DNA of 64,000 bases from Amaranthus tricolor (Eukaryota > Streptophyta > Magnoliopsida > Caryophyllales > Amaranthaceae). The stretch covers positions 16,901,267-16,965,266 of the forward strand of contig NC_080051.1 of the NCBI RefSeq assembly GCF_026212465.1, given 5' to 3'. Below, one piece after another: positions 1 to 9,003 of this stretch (position 1 is its first letter; each line of letters begins with the position of its first letter). Made by a program: the position numbers and the translations under genes. The notes below the pieces were generated by a model. That model saw only the letters and a list, made by a program, of their open reading frames with translations, was not told the origin of the DNA and ran no database searches.

Positions 1-112
1 CTTATATAATACATTTCTTTGCGAAATACTACCTTTTAACGTTTTCTTAGGGTTTGACCGTTGAAACTAACAGTTGACTATCACGTGCAAGTCACGTGAT
101 GTTTTAACCCTT
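1..112. repeat. MULE-1 left terminal inverted repeat (partial)
   Basis: This stretch matches the reverse complement of 4638-4744. It contains two perfect CACGTG palindromes (82-87 and 93-98) and TTGAC cores (about 55-59 and 74-78). CACGTG is the G-box/E-box core and TTGAC the W-box core in plant promoters. In MULEs the TIR usually acts as the promoter of the adjacent gene, so this arm probably drives the GRF gene that starts at 284. That role is inference. Confidence 0.85.
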
Positions 113-283
113 TTAAACCCTTCTTCTGTTGCTTTCTTCAATCCCTAATTCATGAGCTGCTCATTTTTTCTTCGAAAACCCAAATCCATTGTTCTTCTTT
201 CTCGTTTCTCCCTTCTTTCTTTCTCCTTGATTTGGAATCAGTAAATCAGTAAAGGAAGCCAATTTTTTTGCAATTAATTTGGA

Positions 284-736
284 ATGTCTTCTTCTTCTTG
301 TAGCTCTTCTTCTTGTAGCGAAAATTCGAAATCTGAAAAATGTGGCTGTGGAGTTCCCTTTGCAAGGAGGGTTTCTTGGACCAAGGAAAATCCCGGAAGA
401 AGGTTCAAGACTTGCGTATTTTATGATCCTGATACAAATTGGAGGGGATGCAAAAAGTTTAAATGGGTTGATCAACCTGAAATGACTGTTTGGCAAAGAG
501 AAGTCACTAACAAACTTGTGGAGGAGAAGCGACAATTGGAAACCGAAATCAAGGTTTTGACATCAAGGATTTGTTGCTTGGAACATGAAAAGGAACAAGC
601 ATTTTCAGAAATTAAAATTATTAAGAAGAGATGGTTGAATGAGAGGGAGCATGGAAATCAGTTTAAAAGCTTTGTATTAGGGTTTTTGTTTTGTTTTCTG
701 TTGGTGTTTCTTGTATTAATCAAGGGTACTAATTGA
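284..736 (+). CDS. GRF-type zinc finger, coiled-coil, membrane-anchored protein carried by MULE-1
   Basis: This is a 150-aa single-exon ORF. The N-terminus (1-15) is a Ser/Cys low-complexity stretch. A GRF-type zinc finger follows at about 20-63: CxC at C20/C22, the GRRFKTC block with C44, and C56 followed by KKFKW. A long charged helix predicted as coiled coil spans about 67-118 and begins TVWQRE. A hydrophobic membrane segment lies at about 128-146, followed by a short basic tail. The layout resembles the plant family annotated as At4g04775-like GRF-domain proteins. GRF fingers bind nucleic acid in other proteins (for example APE2 and TOP3A); the role here is unknown. The gene reads inward from the left TIR and is convergent with the transposase. 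The start at 284 is the first ATG of the frame and sits in a purine-rich context. The sequence from 161 to 535 is also open on the opposite strand, but that frame has no recognisable domain. Confidence 0.85.
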   Translation: MSSSSCSSSSCSENSKSEKCGCGVPFARRVSWTKENPGRRFKTCVFYDPDTNWRGCKKFKWVDQPEMTVWQREVTNKLVEEKRQLETEIKVLTSRICCLEHEKEQAFSEIKIIKKRWLNEREHGNQFKSFVLGFLFCFLLVFLVLIKGTN

Positions 737-1059
737 AGTTTAGGACCTAGTTAAGAGTAATTGTAACATGGATTTGGATATTGTAACATGATCATGATGA
801 ATGAATGAATTAAGTTTTTATTTTTTCCACTACATTTCTTTGCAAGTATTGTGTTCTGCTTGCTGTGTATGATCTGTTTGGTGTGTATGATGTTGTGTAT
901 GATGTGGTATGTTTGCTGTTTTTGGTATGTTTGCTGTGTATCATGATGGATTTGTTGCTTGGAACATGTGTCTCTTGTTTTGGTATGTTTGCTGTGTTTC
1001 CAACTAATGCTAATACATTGCACATTATATCAGTTCATTATACATGGCTCATTTGCACT

Positions 1060-1440
1060 GATGAACACTGATGAACAATGAAGATGAACATTGATTCAAA
1101 CACAGTACATACTCAGTTATTTAGCATTGAAGATGCACATTATATCAGTTCATTATATCAGTTCAGAAATTTACATTATATCAGTTCATTGAACATTGAA
1201 CATTGCTGCACTAAAACATTGAACATTGAACATTGAACATTGAACATTGAATTAAAACACAGTACATACTCAGGAACTGATTCATACACAAATCTCAGTT
1301 CAGTCTCAGTTATGAACATTGAATTCTTTTGCTTACATTATATCAGTTCATTGAACACTGAACATTGCTGCACTAATACATTGAACATTGAACATTGAAC
1401 ATTGAACATTGAATTCAAACACATATCTCAGTTCAATTAC
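1060..1440. repeat. GAACATT minisatellite between the two convergent MULE-1 genes
   Basis: Short runs of TGAACAT/ATTGAACA are repeated head to tail. They sit inside a larger unit that recurs about 1.5-2 times: TTACATTATATCAGTTCATT, then the GAACATT runs, then GCTGCACTAA, further GAACATT runs and AAACACA. The array lies between the 3' ends of the GRF gene and the transposase, where both transcripts must terminate. No open frame covers it. Confidence 0.85.
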
Positions 1441-1549
1441 TGATTTGATTACATCTAGTTCAAGATAGTACATTTTGAGTTCATTTGCTGCACTAATACA
1501 TTTCTTACATTAGATCGACAAATTACAATTAACACATACTTATGAAGCT

Positions 1550-4300
1550 CTATATTTGACTTTGTTCATCCATTACATATGTAGTACATGCATCTGTTGC
1601 ACTTAGCATTAGTTGTTCACTACTTAAGCAAGGCATGTCATTTTGTGTGGACAGTTGAGTACAAGAAGATCCCGGTTTAGGCCTTCCACCCTTTGACTTC
1701 ATCTTTGTTGGTTGTGATTTGGTTGGATTCTTGCATCCCTTTTTGTAGTGACCTAACTCACCACAATTACCACATCTCCGTTGCTTGTATTCTCGAACAG
1801 CAGTTGCAGGCTTCTTACCTCCTTTACCTTCATCAGTTTCCTTTTTCCTTTTCCTTATTTTAGGCCTTCCAGGCATCTTTCGAAATGGTGGAGGAAGAGG
1901 TTGGGCTAAAGTAGTTGTCGGCCACATTTCGCGTCCTGGCATACCATAAAACTTAGGAGCATACGTTTCTACAAGATACGCCTCATGGACAAAATCACTA
2001 GCATCTAATTTTCTACAAAGAATACAAGCCATGGCATGTTTGCAAGGGATCCCCAGAAGATTCCAACTTCCACAAAGGCAAGTCTTATTGGTCAAGTTTA
2101 CAACGTAACTTTTTTCATCATCATCCACCTCAAACTCAGACACATCTACTGGGATTACCCTCAAACCATATATTTGCTTTGAATTTTTTTCAATCATTTT
2201 GGTGATAGCTGGCATCAACACACCTTTAAATTTACCCAACCCTTCTCGTTTGGCTGCACTCCTTTGCATCACATATCTCCTAATCCACTCCATTAGAGAA
2301 ATAATGGGCTTCCCCCTAGCTTCTACTAACACGTTGTTGAATGACTCACAACAATTATTTAACAACATTCTAGACTTACTCCTACTACAAAAGGCATGCC
2401 TAAACCAATGTTTAGCAGGAATAGCAGATAGATATGCATGTGCCTCAACAGAAATATTCTTTATTGCAATCATTTCCTTATCAAAATGAAACTGTACAAG
2501 AAGATGTTATACAAATTAGTACAACATTACAGTCAAATATTTAATTCTACACATGATTTCATACCTTGTTGTAAGCTCTTGCTGCTCTCCAAAAGTGTTG
2601 TTTGTACAACTCTCCAGGAAACTTGATCTTGAAGTTAGCCCAAATATGCCTACAACAGAACCTAATTTCAGCTTCAGGAACTACTGAATTCAAAGCTTCA
2701 ATCAAACCCTGCAATGCCCATGAAGGTATAACATTAGTATTAGGTTTATAACATTAGTCACATATGAAACAAGATATTTGTTAACAACTAATTACGTTCA
2801 TACCTTTTGCCTATCGCTCATGAAGGTAAAATCTTCACATCCAGCTCGTGCACAACTACTCGATGGACTAACCGACTTCAGGTCTTCTACGAGGAGATTT
2901 AGAAACCAAGTCCAGGTTTCTACATTTTCGGTTTCAACCACAGCCCATGCAACAGGAAAGATGTTATTGTTCCCATCCTTACCTACAGCAGTCAGCAAAA
3001 CCCCAGGGAATTCTCCCTTCAAATGTGCCCCATCCACACCTATAATAGGCCTACATCCAGCAACAAAACCCTCCTTACATGCTGTCAAACATATATACAT
3101 CCTTTGAAACAAGGGTGGAGGTGTGTCTATTCCAATGCATTTCACGATTGCAGTGCTTCTTGGGTTAAACCTCCTTATCGCTTCAGCATAATCCCACACC
3201 CTACTATACTCTTCACTAGCATCACCAACGATCATTTTCTTAGCAATTCTTTTAGCCATGTAACACTTAGAATACTTCACTTCACAACCTAACTCTCTGT
3301 TAACCCGTTTCTTAAATGCCCTTAAATCCCAATTTGGATTTTCCCTCCAATCCTCTATGTATTTCTCAGCTAAATACAAGGCAGTGACTTTGTTATTTTG
3401 ATGTTGGTGACCACAAGTGTGCTCGGGAATATAACTCCTTATTTGAAGTGTCTCCTCATCTTTCAACTTCACAGCATGAACCTTAAAATAACACTTCTTA
3501 TCCTTCCCACAAACACAATTCACAATTCTAGCTTTCGATTTCACACAATCGCATCTATTGTAACAATACACACTTATCCTACTTCTACCATTATGCAAGT
3601 AATAATAATTGTAACCACATTCAATAGCATGGTACCTTAATGCTTTTCTAAAGACATATATCGAAGGAAACTTAAGGCCTAACGACAAATTGATCTTACC
3701 CTTGAAATCAACCTCGGGATTAAATGTAGCACAGCTGCCTATACCTTCCTCATCAACATTCAATGCACCCAAATCATCATCATCAGACTCCAGTTCATCA
3801 TCATTAACGTATATGTCTCTGTTGTTTTCTTCATCAATCTCCTTATCTACTATCAACCTAATTTCATCCTCACCAATAAACACATCTTCGAGACCATATA
3901 CTACATTTTCTACAAACAAATCAGAATCATCCTCATATTCATCCTCATCACTACAATTGTAATCATCATCAGTGTTATCCTCAATATCAGAAATTTGTTG
4001 ATCTATGTGGGCTCTCTCATTTGGTGTAAGGTTTAGGGCAGAAATAGCAGCTGAGGTACTTGTTTTAGATCTAGGGTTAGCACTTACACATTCTTTATAA
4101 CCCGTATATGTGTTTGGTGGTCCCATTTGCCCTACAACAACATCTACATTTGCTCTTTCCAACTCATCCACAACCTCATATGCCACATCAGATGTTTCGA
4201 GCTCCACCTCATCTACCCTAACATTACACAACTCAGTTGCCAACTCAGAATGCATCTTTTTCGAAGTACTTGCTTTTTTCCAGATTTTCAATTTCTTCAT
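1550..4300 (-). CDS. MULE-1 transposase (MuDR/MULE family), three exons, apparently intact
   Basis: Exons on the - strand are 4300-2804, 2708-2565 and 2491-1550, all with GT-AG borders (donors GTATGA; acceptors TTGCAG and TGTACAG). Joined, they give 860 aa without a stop. Residues 100-190 are strongly acidic. A Cys/His-rich MuDR-type DNA-binding region follows at about 200-300 (CVCGKDKKC, HTCGHQH). The MULE DDE catalytic core has D423 (IIGVDGAH), D496 (FMSDRQKG) and E596 (NNCCESFNN). A SWIM zinc finger (CxCx9CxH) lies at about 685-699. A CCHC zinc knuckle (CGNCGELGHYKKGC) lies at about 787-800, after a Pro/Lys-rich linker. A further donor-like GTATGT near 4492 suggests a 5'UTR intron. The enzyme cuts at the TIRs and joins the element to new sites in the nucleus. 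All catalytic and metal-binding positions I can see are present, so this copy could be active. Confidence 0.9.
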
Positions 4301-4637
4301 GTTATTGATTTATATAATTTTAAGAACCCTAATAAATTATTCAAACACAACAACAATCAATTTACAAATTACACGATAAATAACAAGAAAAAACCGCAGC
4401 CAAAACGAAGCAGATTTGAAGAAGGAATTCAATTTTAAAAATAAAAAACAACAATGAAGAAAAGAACCGTAATTGAGTAGTACTACATACCTCTAAATGT
4501 TAGAAGCTTCACCAGAAATCGATGAGATGAAGAAGTTAGAGAAGAAAGTAGCAGTGATGGTCGCAAGGAAGGAGAAGCAGATTTTCGAATGAAGAAGGAG
4601 AAGCTTTTTACATCTGAAATGAAGATGAAGGAAAGTC

Positions 4638-4815
4638 TTAAAACATCACGTGACTTGCACGTGATGGTCAACTGTTAGTTTTAACGGTCAAACCCTAAGA
4701 AACCGTTAAAAGGTAGTCTTTTGCAGAGAAATGTATTATATAAGGTAGTTTTTTGCAAAAAAATTTACATAAGCTAGTTTTTTGCAAACAAGTGTATAGA
4801 AAAGGTAGTTTAAAA
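4638..4815. repeat. MULE-1 right terminal inverted repeat
   Basis: Bases 4638-4744 are the reverse complement of 112-1, including both CACGTG palindromes (4647-4652 and 4658-4663) and the TTGAC cores. Beyond 4744 a TAGTTTTTTGCAAA motif recurs about every 35 bases (4747-4812), a sub-terminal tandem repeat that probably belongs to the TIR. The arm lies upstream of the transposase and is its likely promoter. Confidence 0.8.
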
Positions 4816-5092
4816 TAATTTTCTCTAATTATTAATATGAAAGTCCATTCTTTTCTTTTCTTGTCGTTTCTTTTTTTGTTTGTAAATTGGAAATATTGTT
4901 GATAAATACACTAATAACGTAAGAGACTAAAATCGTTGGCATAAAAAAACTCTGGGAGGAGATAAAGCCATTAAAGGAGGAAACCATGAATCAGGCCACT
5001 CAAGTTAGAAACATAAGAGTAGTCTATGCATACAACACCCATTGTTATCACTATCTTAGTGATATTACACCATTATGATGTACACACTAATT

Positions 5093-5188
<96 letters not shown>

Positions 5189-5988
5189 ATCTTTAAAATA
5201 CTAACAAATAATTTTTTTTATAATCTTTAAAGTAAATAATCTTTAAAATAAATATTATACAAGTATAACATTAACTCAAACTTTTTTCCAATCTTCATGC
5301 TATACATGACATGTGAATCTATCTAGTATCTATTAATTTTCGAATCAAATATGAAATACATATTTTATAATAATTGGAAAATGACGAATAAAATTTAGTA
5401 GACCGAATGAAATTGTACAACATTGTCCAAATAAACACTCTTACAATAAATAGTTGACAAGTAGGCATCAATGAGGCTAACTTCCTCGACTTTACCAACG
5501 AAACACAAATTTTATTACAATTATTTTATTTTGGAGTAATATTTTAGGCATCAATTGGTATAACAACACCCAATTGATAAGAATTCAACTGATAGATACA
5601 AGCAAGTAGGATGATAAGACAATCAAACCAATTATATTTGGATCATAGGATTTATATATACTCCACATTTTATCATATTTCCTAAACTTTTCTTATTTAA
5701 TATACGTATTTAAAATTATTTGCTATACACTACTATTTTTGAAAAAAACAACTAAATAAATGTCTATATTGTCGCCTTTTTTAGATCCCATACCTCATTA
5801 ATTTTTACACTTATCTCTTTAAGAGTTATAATGATCTTTTCAACTCGAATAGTGAGTAAAATAAAATAGACCAAGCATATAATATTTTTCCTAATTTAGA
5901 AAAATATTTAATAAAATAACCAAAAGGACCTCCTCTTTCTTCCTCTTTCACATGTGCAATACGTAGCAATATCGTATTCACTTAGAAA
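4816..5988. other. AT-rich intergenic spacer with TA microsatellite
   Basis: No gene is visible. A pure (TA)n tract runs from about 5098 to 5190, interrupted once by TG. ATAATCTTTAAA is repeated three times between 5188 and 5245. The rest is unstructured AT-rich sequence. Confidence 0.7.
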
Positions 5989-6982
5989 TGTTAGAATATT
6001 TTGAAGACTCAACTCCTTTAAATAATAATATTCAAAACATATATTAAAATTAAACAAATAAATTAAGTAATTATATTTAGTTGTTTAATAGGTCTAAAAT
6101 CATATTAGATATAAAGTGTTTAATTGATAAATAATTTAAGTCCAAAATTTGTTGAAATAAGTTGACTTAAGTTAAACATCTTTATAAGATAAGATTAAAT
6201 ATAAATGTATGTTTTAAGAAGTTATTACACGTTTTATCATATAATTACACGTCTTATTACTTGATAATTTGAATGAGTAATTTACTTGGTAAACAAGTTA
6301 TTAATACTAATTATAGGTTTTCCTATAAGTATGGAGTTATTTTTTAGCTCACCTAAAAAATAGGAATAATTCAAATTAAACTTAAATCTAGGATCTTTAT
6401 GTGGCTTATGTTTTTCTATTCTTTTTGTTTGAATTATTTAATGTTCAATGCTTGGCATGAGTACTAACGTGGCAGTATATTAAAGAATTGAAAGAGCTAA
6501 AAATAATAACAAAAACGTGTATTGAATAATTTATAGTGGAACGTCAGATTTTACTTGTTGTTCAAGGTTTTGAAGACTGATTTAGCATGACCAGATTGGC
6601 GAAATTATAGGATGAAGTTTCATTGGTTTGTACGACTATGTTGAGGCGTAACTTATATATAAGAGGCTTCAATCAAGAATTAAAAGATTGCAACACTACT
6701 TACAAAATAGCTTTTTGCTTACTTTGAGATTTAATATTCAAAAAGTGTTATAAACTTAGTTCATCTAGCTCTCACATTTGTAATAGGATTTAAAGTAAAA
6801 AGAGAGTTAGAATTTTAGTTTCATCTACGCCTAAAGTTTGGATACTTTTTAAAGTATTCATTTTGTTTTTTCTTTGTGAGATTAGGTTTAGATCTTTTAT
6901 TAAAGCAACTTGTAAGACGTTGTTCAAGGGGAAGAACGTGGTGAGAGAAGATAGAGAGATCTTCTAAGTCATCTAAAGTTGA
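5989..6982 (+). repeat. Possible solo LTR
   Basis: The segment begins TGTTAGAATATTTTGAAGAC, which looks like an LTR start. At about 6652 it has TATATATAAGAGGCTTC, similar to the TATA box and leader of an LTR U3-R junction. It has no long ORF. No partner LTR, primer-binding site or target duplication was found in the window, so this is only a candidate. Confidence 0.25.
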
Positions 6983-7345
6983 GACCGTCTTTATAAAAGA
7001 CGCGTCTCAAATGGGCTAGCCCATTAGTAATAAAAAAATAACTACCAGAAAAACACGCGCTATGAAATCCTATTTGAAGTTGGTGTTATAACCTATTAAA
7101 GTTGGTATCTCCAAATAGGTTATAATACCAACTTTAATAGGTTATAACACCAACTCCAAATTCCAATTTTGATAGGTTATAATACCAACTTCAATAGGTT
7201 ATAACACCAACTTCAATAGTTTATAATACCAGCTCCAAATAAAATTAAACGCACGCGTCAATTTTAGATTTTTCTCTTTTTTTTATTTGTTGGGTTTGGA
7301 CCTGAAGAGCCATCTCTTATAAAAACGATCTCTTGGAAGAGACAC
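6983..7345. mobile_element. Short element with GTCTC-hairpin ends and a 22-bp internal array (copy A)
   Basis: The left end carries a hairpin (GAGACcGTCT...AGACgcGTCTC) followed by ATGGGCTAGCCCATT. The right end (about 7287-7345) carries TTGGGTTTGGACC followed by a similar CTCTTATAAAAACGATCTCT hairpin. Inside are head-to-tail units of about 22 bp of the form GGTTATAA(T/C)ACCAACTTCAATA. Copies B (about 8088) and C (about 44990) have related ends. There is no coding potential. The class is unknown; a MITE-like non-autonomous element is the simplest reading. Confidence 0.5.
7078..7155. repeat. Perfect 31-bp hairpin inside copy A
   Basis: Bases 7078-7108 and 7125-7155 are exact reverse complements (31 of 31) with a 16-base loop. 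The arms are made from the same 22-bp unit that forms the downstream array, but inverted. Further direct copies follow to about 7235. A transcript of this segment would fold into a long, perfectly paired stem. Confidence 0.9.
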
Positions 7346-7559
7346 GGATTTCATATTTCACCATTTAAACAGTTTTTGGGTTTTAAGGGTTTAAAGCTTG
7401 AACCTTGATTTAAAATAAGCTCAAATGGATGTAAAGTTGGTTTAAAATGTAGCATATGTGAAAAAAATTAGTCTATGTCTAAACATATTTTGAGGCAGAC
7501 ATGACTATAAAAATATTAGAAAAACTACATAACCATTTTCAGGCCCGACCCATTTAGTA

Positions 7560-8075
7560 AATTCAGCTATTTAAATATTTTTCGAAAATAATATGGTTTT
7601 TTCAAAAAATAATAATTTGGAGGTGCCATTTTAAAGTTTAAGAATAAGCATTTTAAATTTTGTAATAGACATTTAAAATTTAAAATTTAACAATTTTAAA
7701 CTCTTGGAGTAGACATTTAAGTCTTATAGTAGACAATTTTAACCATTGGTGAAGGACTAAGGTTTGAAGTAGAGATTTTAAACCTTGATATTGATATAGA
7801 GATTTTAAGTATAATGGAAATTTCAACGATTACAGTATGTTGGTGAAACATAAAATTAAGACTTTGCAGAACAAACACTAAGACTTTAAGTATGAGTTTT
7901 AAGAGTTGAAATTTATATTTTAAGTCTTGGAATAAGTGTTCTAAGGATTAGAGTAGATAGTAAAAAAAAAAATTAAGTTAAGTCATTTAGTAAAAAAAAA
8001 TTAAGACTTAAAGTAGGTATATTAAATATTGAAATTGATATTTTAAATCTTAAAATCGATATTTTAAAACTTAAA
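7560..8075. repeat. Degenerate array of ~21-bp units (GTAGACATTTTAA-like)
   Basis: Motifs such as AGTAGACATTTAAGTCTT and GTAGAGATTTTAAACCTT recur irregularly every 20-24 bases across about 500 bp, then give way to copy B at about 8088. No ORF is present. The array resembles the one at 51545-51925 in period and composition, but not in exact sequence. Confidence 0.5.
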
Positions 8076-8087
8076 GTTGTTCAGCTA

Positions 8088-8345
8088 GTCTCTTGAGATA
8101 CCGTCTCTTTGAGTAATGTATCTTAAGCCCAGCCCATTAAAGATTAATGCCTACTTACCGTATTCTTAATGCTTACTTACATTATCCCTAATGCTTATTT
8201 ATCGTATCTTTAATTCCTACTTTCAATATCTTAAATATCTACTTACATCATTTTTAATGCCTACTTACAATATTTTAAAAAATGTATAATGAACCGGCCA
8301 ATTAAAAAAGGTCTATTAAAGAGCGTCTCTCACAAGAATGTGTGA
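8088..8345. mobile_element. Short element with GTCTC-hairpin ends and a 22-bp internal array (copy B)
   Basis: The left end reads GTCTCTTGAGATACCGTCTC, then CTTAAGCCCAGCCCATTAA. The right end has GAACCGGCC and GAGCGTCTCTCAC. Between them are about six units of about 22 bp of the form AATGCCTACTTACCGTATTCTT with drift. The ends resemble those of copy A (7.0 kb) and copy C (45.0 kb), while the internal unit is entirely different. Confidence 0.5.
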
Positions 8346-8880
8346 AGGTTGATAGAATAAACTTTTTTATTGGGCCACTCATACAAGCACCGGACCACGT
8401 ACAAGATTTTGTGCATATGAGGAAATGAGAATCGAATGCAGTGCCGGAGCTACCTTTGATCTCACGGGGTCACGTGTTCTTAGGCGTTTTTAAAAAAAAT
8501 TTAAGTAGACTTTTCTATTGGTAAGAGTAAAAATGTAAAATTAAAACTGAAATCTTTTAACGATAAATACTCCCTCATTTTAGTAATTTTGTCTTATTTA
8601 TTTATTTTAACTCATTTTTTGTTCCATTTTTTTTATGGTATGTCGTATTTAAAATTTTAGCAAGGGAAAATAGTTTTTAATTTTACAAATGAAATTCTAC
8701 CAAAATTTCGTCCATTAATAAATGCTAAAATTGTGAATCCGCCGCTGATCCTAAGCCATAAGCGTAAAAAGGAACGTTCGAGAAATTACTATTGTATATA
8801 ATGCTGTGATTGTGAAGGTCACTGACGGCGGGGAAGTTATGACTTAAGAGAACTGTAGTAGTCTTTAATTTGAACGCTTG
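8346..8880. other. Spacer upstream of the DCD gene
   Basis: No ORF of note. TACTCCCTCATTTTAGTAAT at about 8568 resembles one end of a Stowaway-type MITE, but I find no matching opposite end. The stretch from about 8760 to 8900 is the probable promoter of the DCD-domain gene; no single element can be assigned with confidence. Confidence 0.4.
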
Positions 8881-9003
8881 ATATTGTTTGCCCTCTCTTC
8901 ATCTCTCGCTCTCCACATAATCTACGCATAATCAGATACCACGGTTATCTTCAACGATTCTTATTCTATTCCTTCTTCAACATTCCAACTTTCTCAAATC
9001 TCA

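Larger units (their letters stand above)
1..4815. mobile_element. MULE-1: autonomous-looking Mutator-like DNA transposon (left tip outside window)
   Basis: The first 112 bases are an inverted copy of 4638-4744, with only scattered mismatches. This marks two long terminal inverted repeats. Homology reaches window position 1, so the left tip lies outside the window; the right arm continues past 4744 to roughly 4815, and its exact end cannot be fixed here. Between the arms are two convergent genes: a GRF zinc-finger protein (+, 284-736) and a three-exon MULE transposase (-, 1550-4300), separated by a GAACATT minisatellite. Both reading frames are open. Long TIRs, a MULE-type transposase and inward-facing genes are the known layout of MuDR-like elements. 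Target-site duplications cannot be checked because one end is missing. Confidence 0.9.

Noticed and set aside
161..535. 124-aa ORF on the - strand over the GRF gene
   Set aside because: Antisense shadow of the GRF coding sequence; no domain, and the + strand frame has clear zinc-finger and coiled-coil features.
1060..1440. Regular repeats that might suggest a CRISPR array
   Set aside because: The units are contiguous 7-8 bp repeats with no unique spacers, in a plant transposon; it is a minisatellite.
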